Below are positions 53,401 to 61,481 of a DNA stretch of 64,000 bases, piece by piece. The notes under the pieces are model-generated. The model was not told where the DNA came from and ran no database searches. It saw only the letters and a list, made by a program, of their open reading frames with translations. The stretch lies in NCBI GenBank assembly GCA_013298765.1, contig JAAFJA010000004.1, positions 248,001 through 312,000 on the forward strand, given 5' to 3'. The position numbers and the translations under genes are program-made. How positions within the stretch are numbered: the stretch's first letter is position 1; each line of letters starts with the position of its first letter. Source of the stretch: Betaproteobacteria bacterium. GTDB lineage: Bacteria > Pseudomonadota > Gammaproteobacteria > Burkholderiales > Casimicrobiaceae.

Positions 53401-55846
53401 GAAGCACCAGTAAGCGAAGTTCACTCTCCAGTTTCTCAAGCGCGCGGTGGCCGACCGACATCGGCGACGCAGCACTGGAGGTCGAGCGATTTTCCGGCGG
53501 ATCGTCTAAGGAGGTCAACCATTCGATAGCGGTAGCTACAATACGTTTCGATACAGGGTTCTCGAATTGGAAACACGCGTTTTGCCAGACCATCAGCACT
53601 TGAACGAATGACGATGTAGTGGTTGACGGTATTCGTTGCCGCCTATCCAGTGTCCAATAGATCACTTGCGCCCACAGTCGGAAATCGCTCGGCCACGCAT
53701 ACATCTCTGCTGTAGCAATTTGATCTTGCAGGTTTTCTCCGATATTCGAGGCGTTGATGATGTTGGGGTTCGCAATCGTCTTTTCGGCTTGAAGCCAGAC
53801 AAACAGTTTGCGAAGCATCTCACCACTGCCTTCAAACAGTGCGGCTTCGAGACGGTTGTTTACCTCCTGACTGCGATCAACCCCAAACGCGCCGAATAGC
53901 CATGCTCGTGTCCATTGCGTACGAAGTTTTGAGGACACGACCTGACTCAATTGCTGTGACCATTTATCAAACGAATCAGCGATCGTGACCTGCGACAAAA
54001 GTTCAACGGTGCGCGCGAGTACAGGCGGTTCCCCCGCGTCGGAAATGGCGTTCAACCAATCGTTACGAAGTGACTCCAGTACAAAGCAGTAAGACCACTC
54101 AAAAAACACGTCGTGTGAAAACGTGTAATGGGTATGACCATCGCGTCGAATCATCTGGTCGTGGATCAGTTCATCCAGCATGTCGGCAGTCGTATTCGAG
54201 AGCGCTGTTATGGAGACAGTCCGCTCATAGTTTGCCGCCGCTTTTTTAGCAATATCAAGTAACGCCATCTGCCGCTTGGCAATATGTGTTGCCTCAGTGC
54301 AATATGCTCCAAACTTCCACCAATCTAACAACAACGCCGCCTCAGATGCGGGCACAACACCGTTACTCGTTCGCGTACTGGCAGATTGCTTTGCCAAGAC
54401 ATTCGCAAAAAACGGGCGTCTTGCGATTTCTTGTACGTGAGTTGTGCCAAACACTAAGGGGCGCAGTCGAGGTATTGCATCTGCGATTTCTTCACATTCT
54501 GGATCGGAAAAGTTCTTAACGCTAACTAGGTGAAGCGCATTGGCATCATCTATCGGAAGCCAGCTTTTGAAAAGCTCAAGGCCACTGTCCCGTATCGTGG
54601 CAATACATCGCCACTGTTCACATTCGGGTAGGTTAATCGTGCGCAATAAATCAAGAATTACGCCGCGATGCTCAGTGCCGATACGATCAATGCCGTCGAT
54701 GAAAAGTATCGGCTGACCGGTGCTTCCAATTTCTTGTAGCAGCGCAGAGAGTTCGTTTGAATCGAGTCCTGTTTTCGATGCGTACTCTATCCAACTGCTA
54801 CCCGTAATGCGATCAGCTTTGAGAAAAAGTGTGGGGCCTCGTTCGACTGCTGTCGTGACGAAACGTTTCAGTAACGCGGATTTACCACAACCCGGATCGC
54901 CACGTAGCAGTATTAGCTTGTGCGATTTCGCGGCTTGTACCGTTTGCTGCATGAGGTCTTCCCGTGCAACGGCAATCCCCGCAATTTGATCCTTAATGTC
55001 CGCTGCATTTGTAAGCGCAATTTGTTGGAGACGATCTATCGTCGGCTTGAACGAGCGTGAAACAGAGAGTCGGTAATACGGTGCAACCTTTGCGGTCAGT
55101 TTGCTTCGATCAATGCGTCCTCGGTGCGCACGGGCCTTCGCGGTAATGCTCTTCAATTCGCTCCAAAGTTTTACAGCGTCGTCTTGACTATCGGGACGTA
55201 ATGCCATCCGTAAGCGATCTAAGGCAGGCTGTTCATCGTTTCTTGCGCCATCGAAAATCCTCAACTGGACAATGACGAAGTGCCTCAACAAAACGAAAAC
55301 GTCGCCATACGAAGCATCTGGACTAACCTCCTGAATGAGGCGTAGAAATAATTCTGCTGTTGACTTAGCTTCTTTGCCTGATTGAACACCCTCAATCCAA
55401 CTGCAAAACGCAGACTCCGAACTCAAGTTTTGCGCTGTATCGCAAAGGCGATTTATTTCTCGCAGCTTTTCGTTGGTGCAGTATTCAACGACGGCACCAA
55501 CGCGATCCACCTCCAGCGAAAACTCAGGTTTCTTCAACGTCTTCCAAGCGTTAGTTACAACCTCGCGGAAGTCCTGATTAGTATTCGCAGCGCTGATCGT
55601 GAGGCTTCTTTTGCCCTGTAAGCTCATCACGCATACGTCGTTCGCCGTCGCCTCGATAACGAAATCGTCTAACGGGAAACCGTTTGATTTTTGCTGGAAC
55701 GAGACTTTTTTAACGACGCGGCTACCCACGCCAACAACGGAGTGCTCGCCGAGTAGGGCCGCAAGAAAGTAAGCGCCGACGCAATCCTCGTAGCTAAAGC
55801 CCGCGCCAGCCGTGATTTCTGGAGAAGTCGTCGTCATATCAATCAC
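50498..55846 (-). CDS. Avs-like STAND NTPase with Cap4/PD-(D/E)XK-type nuclease N-terminus
   Basis: A 1,782-residue protein of the kind that senses phage proteins and then degrades DNA. The N-terminal 100 residues (AGAGFSYEDCVGAYFLAALL, GFPLDDFVIEA, VMSLQGKR) fit a Cap4/DUF4297-like PD-(D/E)XK nuclease, with Asp60/61, Glu65 and Gln77-x-Lys79. A P-loop NTPase follows: Walker A RGDPGCGKSALLKR (316-323 core) and Walker B ILFIDGIDRIG (Asp384). The remaining 1,300 residues look like helical repeats suited to target recognition. GTG 55846 has AAGGA upstream; ATG 55837 is an alternative. Size and order match AVAST-type (Avs) defence proteins, but the subtype cannot be assigned. No accessory gene is needed. 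Confidence 0.75.
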   Translation of the reverse strand: MIDMTTTSPEITAGAGFSYEDCVGAYFLAALLGEHSVVGVGSRVVKKVSFQQKSNGFPLDDFVIEATANDVCVMSLQGKRSLTISAANTNQDFREVVTNAWKTLKKPEFSLEVDRVGAVVEYCTNEKLREINRLCDTAQNLSSESAFCSWIEGVQSGKEAKSTAELFLRLIQEVSPDASYGDVFVLLRHFVIVQLRIFDGARNDEQPALDRLRMALRPDSQDDAVKLWSELKSITAKARAHRGRIDRSKLTAKVAPYYRLSVSRSFKPTIDRLQQIALTNAADIKDQIAGIAVAREDLMQQTVQAAKSHKLILLRGDPGCGKSALLKRFVTTAVERGPTLFLKADRITGSSWIEYASKTGLDSNELSALLQEIGSTGQPILFIDGIDRIGTEHRGVILDLLRTINLPECEQWRCIATIRDSGLELFKSWLPIDDANALHLVSVKNFSDPECEEIADAIPRLRPLVFGTTHVQEIARRPFFANVLAKQSASTRTSNGVVPASEAALLLDWWKFGAYCTEATHIAKRQMALLDIAKKAAANYERTVSITALSNTTADMLDELIHDQMIRRDGHTHYTFSHDVFFEWSYCFVLESLRNDWLNAISDAGEPPVLARTVELLSQVTIADSFDKWSQQLSQVVSSKLRTQWTRAWLFGAFGVDRSQEVNNRLEAALFEGSGEMLRKLFVWLQAEKTIANPNIINASNIGENLQDQIATAEMYAWPSDFRLWAQVIYWTLDRRQRIPSTTTSSFVQVLMVWQNACFQFENPVSKRIVATAIEWLTSLDDPPENRSTSSAASPMSVGHRALEKLESELRLLVLRASASYPDEAGSYLTSVATTERIKRDEFSEIQTLSFLLAQTLPETLCLCVKKALLEPLPKAQIKHQEESNQRQIAYQEKLRRKPKEEWTQLERMSSTNIVFSPSLRSDEWHDLCIRDHGFGEFFPASPLREPFYSLFQHAPQHALAITKTLVQHAVTAWREMLEIPGRHQGIPIPIRLTFPWGEAEFWGDDRHYMWHRGVQAAYPLCSALMALEHWAFAEVERGRERDEVLKDVLLENPAISALGIAAAICLEHEKPSPVSFALLSSQRLWKLDIDRFVSDRSSTANLIGFSKRTDAAHHKAVSDSNARACRRTELRALLIPHLINSDRETREALAKAIRNFPNSLPFAYEHERNDSDTVHALTRTSEIWAQLGIVENYSVIHNAPAEGQFSIVHNNPLLDTPELQQSFAETNSSMEVMNLAARSASAIEHQTKVELAALLTEVGTAKKYESKFFSSPSTSNQVGLPIAGAIVTTAALCVRELPDTKSEEFFWALKIIQFAEQNVPKTLGPWLDDMLPMFDVQAALAIAYGALIRRGVATPTDRERLLTLCASNNYKVALEAIKEVFGCAETDPALVWEVLELSFQIADIDLSWEQIHDESRRHEIVDDVETLVSVSLKKITSKSTPTVVSTLEATLQANEERRGSEKTLRVGETYPRQSKAHEWRWGTIEEILRLLTVEQLLNGEENSRTLHDLLSRLLDWTIVQLTLDDDQDGSRSARDKHREFRAWNSTLGALIARSSINGSIEHFDERYLSKIRTLTGENLTSLLATVVTVAVMRIHDDKVVPKNALKLLDTCVDELIAQGAFKQDWRKEGKIYDDALRSVVKDSLMVSVEHAGAASRFSNSDWSEIDLILPVVDKVVGAASWAVDTASAFISLCERAGEHCPTAFFEKHAIDLLAINGASDWVGLTLPHRFAALVQRHAERAGLNADSKIELLRILDYLVDIGDRRSAALQLSPEFKNVRVQ

Positions 55847-56541
55847 TGTGTTCCTTGCGCTCTTCTTGTCGGTAGGTCATTTCCAGATCGAGTCTAGCGA
55901 ATGAGCGGGTAAGTAGTGTCCTGAAAAAGCACGAGGAATGCTCATATTGCGCCGCAACTTTGAGCTACTTGTACGGAACGCGCGGCCAGGCTGGTCGTTT
56001 CGCGACTACCAAAGAGTTCTGTTTTTTCATCGCATGCGAGTATCGGCACGCGTTGTTACAGGCCATGGTAGCCCCAAGCATCGTCAAGCTCGCCCCCCGC
56101 CAAACGACAAAATATCTCCGCGTCCACAGGGCAGCTCGGAAGACTTGAACGCGCTAAGCCGATTCTGAGCCGCCAGCGCGTCGCCACGGGGCTTAAACGC
56201 GGTTTTTGAGCGGGTTTCGGTGATGTTTTTCGTGGCGGTAGAGCCGCTAGCCGTATTGCCTTGTTCGCAAAGTCCTGCGACATTACCAATAAATCTCGCT
56301 GCAATGGCGGGATTCGAGGCAACCAAGAAACTTTTTTGATTGCCCGCACACAAGCGTCGGAACGCATGCGCCGTTAGCCAAGTAATTCGCTCGAACAATG
56401 GCGTCCACTGCCATCGCTGAATCGATCAGTACCCCACAATCAAATCGAATTTTGTTGCTCCCGACCGGGGACACAAAAAATCGCGCTGGCACGCCTGAGT
56501 TCCGACAGTCCACCATTACCGGCACTTAGAAAGCCCACAAA
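55847..56541. other. Non-coding gap upstream of the integrase
   Basis: About 695 bases. Short open frames on both strands (for example 55938-56168 and the complement of 56283-56525) show no recognisable family, no good ribosome sites and mutually overlapping readings, so none is called. This gap is a reasonable place for the integrase promoter or an attachment site, but no clear direct or inverted repeat was found by eye. Confidence 0.4.
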
Positions 56542-57579
56542 ATGACCAAAAAATCTGCGTCAGTTACAGGCGCAAAAACCACTTCTGCCAACGAATCCAC
56601 GACCAAACCGCCAGCGCGTCTCAAACCGGCTAAAAACGCGCTTGCCGAACGTGTTTTGACCGCTGTTTCCGTCGATCTTGCCGAAGCCGAGCCGTACATC
56701 GCTGCATCTCATGCACCAGCGACCGTGCGAGCGTATGCCAACGCCGCACGAGATTTCGCTAACTTTGGAGGCACGATCCCGACGACAGCGGAATTTCTTT
56801 GCCGATACCTCGCCCATTGCGCGAACCGAAAACTCGCGGTCGCCACCATCGAGTTGCGTTTAACAGCAATCCACGCTGCACACGTCGAACTCAATGAACG
56901 CACGCCCGTCGAGAGTCGGATCGTGAAGCGCACCATGCAGGGCATACGGCGAACCGTTGGCGGAAGGCAGAAGGCGGCTACGCCGATTCTCAAAGAAGAT
57001 TTGCTTCACATGCTGTTACTGGCTTCGCGGCAGGAGCCAAATAAAGCAGCACGGGACACTTGTCTGTTACTTGTCGGATTCGCGAGCGCATGCCGCAGGT
57101 CTGAACTTGCAAGTGTTCGATTGCGCGACATCGCTAAAGTCACTAACGGTGTTGAGATTTTCTTACCTGTCTCAAAAACAGATCAACAGAAAAACGGTCG
57201 CGTGGTGTTCCTTCCCTACGCCGCTGGAAATCGTTGTCCGGTCAAGGCACTGGATCATTGGATCGCGGTAGCCAATATCACTGAACCGGATGAGTTTGTA
57301 TTTCGCGCGGTAAATCGCCACGATCAGATTTCAACGAAACCGCTTTCTGCAAAAGGTGTGTCGATTGTGGTGAAAGCCAGTGCGAACCGCATCGACTTGT
57401 TCGACGACGAAAGTCACCGTTACAGCGCTCACGGACTTCGCAGCGGGTTCGTGACGCAAGCGACGATAAGCGGATTTCAAGCATTTCAAATCAAAGAACA
57501 GACAGGTCACAAGAGCGATGCAACAGTTGCTCGGTACACGCGCGTAGTCAATCGAAGGAAGCTGCCGAGTTTGTTGTGA
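56542..57579 (+). CDS. Tyrosine site-specific recombinase/integrase
   Basis: A 345-residue recombinase with all catalytic residues in place: Arg185 (ACRRSEL), Lys212 (VSKTDQQ), His297 and Arg300 (AHGLRSGF), His323 (TGHKSD) and Tyr332 (ARYTR). The N-terminal part has a SAM-like core-binding domain (ATVRAYANAARDFANFGGTI) after a basic, low-complexity leader. The family resembles integrases of plasmids and genomic islands. It stands alone on the plus strand between two defence-like units. No matching attachment repeats were identified. It may have moved this block. Confidence 0.92.
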   Translation: MTKKSASVTGAKTTSANESTTKPPARLKPAKNALAERVLTAVSVDLAEAEPYIAASHAPATVRAYANAARDFANFGGTIPTTAEFLCRYLAHCANRKLAVATIELRLTAIHAAHVELNERTPVESRIVKRTMQGIRRTVGGRQKAATPILKEDLLHMLLLASRQEPNKAARDTCLLLVGFASACRRSELASVRLRDIAKVTNGVEIFLPVSKTDQQKNGRVVFLPYAAGNRCPVKALDHWIAVANITEPDEFVFRAVNRHDQISTKPLSAKGVSIVVKASANRIDLFDDESHRYSAHGLRSGFVTQATISGFQAFQIKEQTGHKSDATVARYTRVVNRRKLPSLL

Positions 57580-57674
57580 GGCCGTATCCGAAATAAAGCA
57601 GCTTCCTCACCGTCGCCCCGCATACGTCGGACGCGAGTGACGACTCAATCCCCAAACGATTTGGCTTCGGACGG

Positions 57675-59639
57675 CTAGCTGGTAGATGTTTCAGGTATTG
57701 AACTTTGACTCTCTCTGTTCATCACACGCGCTACTAGGCTCGCACCGGTTGCCGTCTCGTAGCGCGTAGGAAGTTTTTCCCGGAGCTTAAAAAGTCTTGC
57801 GTTCGCATGCCTAGTTAGTTGCCCATAAGTCGTCGCAAGAATTCGAGCGCGAGTAACGCCTTCTTCTTTGATCTCTTTCTCTCTGCTCGTTCTCGCTGCG
57901 ATCTCGTGGCCGACAACAAAAACTCGGAACATAGGTGTGCCGTCAAGGGCTCCGCTATTCAAGAAATCTTGAGCGTAACCATCGGCTTGAGTCATTTCTT
58001 CCCGTCCGATTGCGGAGGCTCCTTTTTTTAGTTCGATTATCAGTGCGTTCTGTATTCGAATGAGACTTTGATCGTGGCTATCAACTTCCTCGGTTGCAAC
58101 TATTGAGCACGTTGCATCGGACAGCACAATAATGTCAGGACGCTGCGCACTATTGCGAAACGCATCACCAGATACTCTCTTGTTGAAAATCTTTTGGGCT
58201 GCTGTACGCAGAGAAACGTTTGATGCGTATTCGTGACTATCGAATTCAGGGCCAAAAAGCCATCTGGCTTGTGTCACAAGCGGATGCAATGTGTGCAACT
58301 CATCGGTCGTTGATTCTCCACAAAGTTTTTCGATCGCGGCAATGACAGCGAGCCGTTTGTCGATTTCATCGAGCACCGTCAATGCGTCACGAATCGACCA
58401 CTGGCTAAGTAGCCTATCGAGACCTTCAATATCGGTGTCGTCGAGTTTTGTTAGCCTGTTCAGTAACGAAACCCCACTTCTCGATCTCTCAAGGTTGATT
58501 ACTGCCTGCACAGCGACTGAGAGCGATTCAGTATTTATGGTCGGATTTCGGCTGACAACCTCCTGTGCAAAGGATGCGACTTCAATTCTTCCAAGCGGTG
58601 TAAGTTCGCGCAGTTGCTCCCGATTGCGCATCAGCGCATCCTCTGAATTTTCTTCGACGAACGATTCTGAGATACGACTAAGGACATCATCTGTGTATTT
58701 CGCGACCCCTTCAAACAGCGCACCCGATTCGGCAGATTGGCGGAAGCGAGACCAATCGGGCTCTAACTCTTTGATCCATTCGTCGCCGCCCTGAACGACT
58801 ATCGCGTAGCGTTTAGCGAGCCTACTGCGCCGATCAATCAATGTAGCTCCACCAACAAACCAACTTGGTAAGCCAACAAGCCTTCGGTTAATCCAAAAAG
58901 CTACACCTTGGTACAGGGTTGAAGGAGCTGACTTACTCGAATCCAGTACAAATGCTTCCACCGTTAGCCCTGGCGAAATGTAGAGAGTTTCTTGTTCAAT
59001 CAACCCGGGCAATTCGGCTAATGCAATCGAGTGCCCGTTTACGCGAACAGAGAATCGCGGATCGTGAATAAACCTCGCCGCCAAAATCGCACCGACTTTA
59101 GATGCGTCGGGAAGATGTCGATCAACAACTACCGAAAGTTTAGTGCCGTGCTTAACGATCTTGTCCGGGTTTAATTCGGCTTCAATTTTAAACGGCGTTC
59201 TCGAACTGTGGGTGCTCACAACAAAACGATAGCCTTTATCATCGCGGCAGGTATCGACGGTGTAGCGATCTGCAAAGCAAAGCATCCCATGCCTTCCGAC
59301 ACCGAATCGGCCATATGCTTTTCGCTTCCAGTCTTTACGCTCTGCCGGGAATTCAACGCTTTGACCTTGATGTTTAGCTCGGTCATACGAGAGCTTCATC
59401 CAGCGAGCCTTAAACTGCGTCGAACTCATGCCGTGTCCGTCATCTTCGACGACTAGCGGTAATCCTTTTGCTCCGGGAATCGTTATGTTGACAAACGATG
59501 CACCCGCATCCCACGCATTTGCGACGAGTTCTGTCAGCGCCACCTCTGGATCGTGCGCGATACGGCCAAGTGTCCGAATCAGATAGTCTTCTTCAAAGAG
59601 TGAACCGAATTCTTTTTGATTACTTGTTCGACTTACCAC
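57675..59639 (-). CDS. GHKL ATPase with C-terminal PD-(D/E)XK-like domain
   Basis: A 654-residue protein. The N-terminal HSP90/MORC-type ATPase has ELVANAWDAG (Glu37, Asn41), VVEDDGHGM (Asp66-Gly70) and GRFGVGRHGM (110-118). A middle transducer region follows (KKSAPSTL-like text then LVGLPSWFVGGATL). The C-terminal 150 residues show Asp502 in RPDIIVLSD, then LIIELKKGAS (Glu536, Lys538), then a Gln-containing helix, the pattern of a PD-(D/E)XK nuclease. GTG 59639 has GAGG upstream. It lies 127 bases after the 447-residue gene on the same strand. ATPase and nuclease in one chain is a common design in anti-phage systems, but I do not recognise this as a named system. Confidence 0.75.
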   Translation of the reverse strand: MVSRTSNQKEFGSLFEEDYLIRTLGRIAHDPEVALTELVANAWDAGASFVNITIPGAKGLPLVVEDDGHGMSSTQFKARWMKLSYDRAKHQGQSVEFPAERKDWKRKAYGRFGVGRHGMLCFADRYTVDTCRDDKGYRFVVSTHSSRTPFKIEAELNPDKIVKHGTKLSVVVDRHLPDASKVGAILAARFIHDPRFSVRVNGHSIALAELPGLIEQETLYISPGLTVEAFVLDSSKSAPSTLYQGVAFWINRRLVGLPSWFVGGATLIDRRSRLAKRYAIVVQGGDEWIKELEPDWSRFRQSAESGALFEGVAKYTDDVLSRISESFVEENSEDALMRNREQLRELTPLGRIEVASFAQEVVSRNPTINTESLSVAVQAVINLERSRSGVSLLNRLTKLDDTDIEGLDRLLSQWSIRDALTVLDEIDKRLAVIAAIEKLCGESTTDELHTLHPLVTQARWLFGPEFDSHEYASNVSLRTAAQKIFNKRVSGDAFRNSAQRPDIIVLSDATCSIVATEEVDSHDQSLIRIQNALIIELKKGASAIGREEMTQADGYAQDFLNSGALDGTPMFRVFVVGHEIAARTSREKEIKEEGVTRARILATTYGQLTRHANARLFKLREKLPTRYETATGASLVARVMNRESQSSIPETSTS

Positions 59640-59766
59640 TCTTGCCTCGCAGACGAAAAATACTGTGCAGCACTACGCCGCAACGTAGCCTATGTGCGAG
59701 TTTAACGCTTGACTAGCAGCGAAATGCTGTGGCTGATCGCTCTCCGCAGCTGACTCACTCAGGGGA

Positions 59767-61110
59767 CTAGGTTAAGGAGCAGTAACTGCGTAACTCGCTT
59801 TCAAGGCTGCTTATGAGCACTGTTAGCTCCCCATTTGTCAATCGTGATCTATTCGCACGCTCTTGACGGGCGATGTCCGAGTAGAAGCGCTTTTCAAGCG
59901 CCGCGTCGAATTCCTCTGTGCCATGCCCAAATCTCGGCGAAGCAGGGATGGTATATGGCCTCTCGCCGTCTTGCCGAACGGCAAAAACGCGAAGTGAATT
60001 TGTCCTAAGAACATCGGCGAGTCCTTCATCGAAGGTCAAGAATCCGGGTACTGTGTGTCGTGCAAAGTCAAATGGCTCAAACGTTCCGATCCGTTCCATT
60101 CCTCGCAGATGAGCTAAATCCCACGACATGCCATTGATCTCTTTGATGAGTTTTTCAAACGGTTTGCCTGTTTGTATTTTGCGAAAAAAAAGCAAGTTCT
60201 GATGTTGCTCAAAATAGGTCGACGCGAGTACAAGTTCTCGTTGAGATACTTTGCCCAACTTAACGTGCATGAAAGCCAGTAGTTTTTCGATTTTTGCGTG
60301 GAGACTTTTTTGCGGCGACTCCCATTGAATCAGCACTGACTTTAGAAGAATTGCTTTTTTTGTCAGTTGAAAAACACACAGTTCTCGTGCTACCGCTTTC
60401 ATCTCTGGAGCATGAAGTAATGTATGTTTAAGGGCGGCGACTTCGCGGGCGTGACGATCTGCCGAGTGTCGTGATCTGACGACGCCGCATCTTTGGAAGA
60501 GCCCGGCGTCGATTGAGCGAAGGTGCGCATAGGCTTCCAACGTTGCCTCAAACGCGCCCAGTGTTTTCCGGTCTTCTAAAGAAACGATGTTCTCCAGCAC
60601 GTATGGAAGCGGGTCTATATTGATGTGGCCTTCCGCAATGAACGCGATGACCTCCGCCACATCTTCAGGGAGACCGTCGGAGCGCTCGCCTTGTGTCAAG
60701 CGACGAAGATAGCTGGCAGCTTGAGTGTCGAGCCCGATTGAGTAGTCAATCGCTAGAAGATTCACGCCGTCGCTCGACTTTTCGCTGAGTGTGCGTGCGT
60801 CTAAGAATAAAACTTCGGAATCACCAAATAGGCTAATCGAAGTTGCTGTTTTTGAAAATTTTCGATTGATTAGGCCATTCAGCGAAATCCCTTTCGGTAC
60901 GGCAAAGATAAATCGCCACGGGTTAATCAGCGGCATGTACTTCAGGTATCTCTCCGTTGCCGCTGCAATTGTGTCTGCATGCAAAACCTGTAAAACGCAC
61001 TCCTCTTCGAGCGCACGTACTTGTGGCATCGCGCCGCTGCGTTCTAGGTGAGCTGTTGCGTCAAACACTCTCTGCATCGGGTTAGTGTATTGTCTTTGCG
61101 ATGCGATCAA
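59767..61110 (-). CDS. Hypothetical protein, partner candidate of the GHKL ATPase
   Basis: A 447-residue soluble protein, no family recognised. It has acidic spots within hydrophobic strands, SISLFGDSEVLFLDARTL and LLAIDYSIGLDTQAASYLRRL, and a later NGMSWDLAHLRGMER followed by TFDEGLADVL. Such isolated Asp residues after strands occur in PIN-like nucleases, but this is only a weak guess. A TTG at 61110 overlaps the stop of the small upstream gene; ATG 61077 is an equally good start. The tight overlap supports a two- or three-gene operon with the small protein and the GHKL ATPase. Confidence 0.6.
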   Translation of the reverse strand: MIASQRQYTNPMQRVFDATAHLERSGAMPQVRALEEECVLQVLHADTIAAATERYLKYMPLINPWRFIFAVPKGISLNGLINRKFSKTATSISLFGDSEVLFLDARTLSEKSSDGVNLLAIDYSIGLDTQAASYLRRLTQGERSDGLPEDVAEVIAFIAEGHINIDPLPYVLENIVSLEDRKTLGAFEATLEAYAHLRSIDAGLFQRCGVVRSRHSADRHAREVAALKHTLLHAPEMKAVARELCVFQLTKKAILLKSVLIQWESPQKSLHAKIEKLLAFMHVKLGKVSQRELVLASTYFEQHQNLLFFRKIQTGKPFEKLIKEINGMSWDLAHLRGMERIGTFEPFDFARHTVPGFLTFDEGLADVLRTNSLRVFAVRQDGERPYTIPASPRFGHGTEEFDAALEKRFYSDIARQERANRSRLTNGELTVLISSLESELRSYCSLT

Positions 61111-61409
61111 TCCCAGCGATCAGGATCAAGGCACTTCGCCGCGCGGTACTCTGCCACGAGTTGGCGAACGCGGGGCAGTAATTCATTGGGAACACGCAGC
61201 ACTTTGCTGGCCGTACTGGTTCTCCAATTGCGCGCTTGAGACGCCTGCGTGGGCTGCGGTTTTTCTGTTACTCGCGGTAACTCTTTGCGTTTAGCGGTAA
61301 CCGTGAGTTCGTTGGCGTTGTTACCGCGAAGTGCGGCGGTGTTGGTTGCGTTCTGCATAAATGGCTCGATTCCGATGCTGTTGTACACACCATCAAAATT
61401 AGTGTGCAA
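61107..61409 (-). CDS. Small basic hypothetical protein
   Basis: A 100-residue protein overlapping the next gene by 4 bases. The C-terminus STASKVLRVPNELLPRVRQL followed by VAEYRAAKCLD is a basic strand-helix pattern seen in small DNA-associated proteins with a conserved V-x-R-V-P-x-x-L segment. The N-terminal half is polar and low in complexity. ATG 61358 (MQNATNTAA) may be the real start. A regulatory role for the operon is possible, but there is no direct evidence. Confidence 0.5.
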   Translation of the reverse strand: MHTNFDGVYNSIGIEPFMQNATNTAALRGNNANELTVTAKRKELPRVTEKPQPTQASQARNWRTSTASKVLRVPNELLPRVRQLVAEYRAAKCLDPDRWD

Positions 61410-61438
61410 TCGGTGCGAACATCATCTTTGAACACACA

Positions 61439-61464
61439 TAAAAAAGGCGGGTAATACCCGCCTT
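61439..61464 (-). terminator. Rho-independent terminator of the primase gene
   Basis: On the minus strand, AAGGCGGGT and ACCCGCCTT (61464-61456 and 61452-61444) form a 9-bp perfect stem with a 3-base loop, followed by a T6 run (61444-61439). It lies 17 bases after the primase stop. Confidence 0.9.
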
Positions 61465-61481
61465 GTAATCATGCCGTGCGC

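Noticed and set aside
55938-56525. Short frames in the gap before the integrase
   Set aside because: Several overlap on both strands with no recognisable protein pattern; treated as non-coding.
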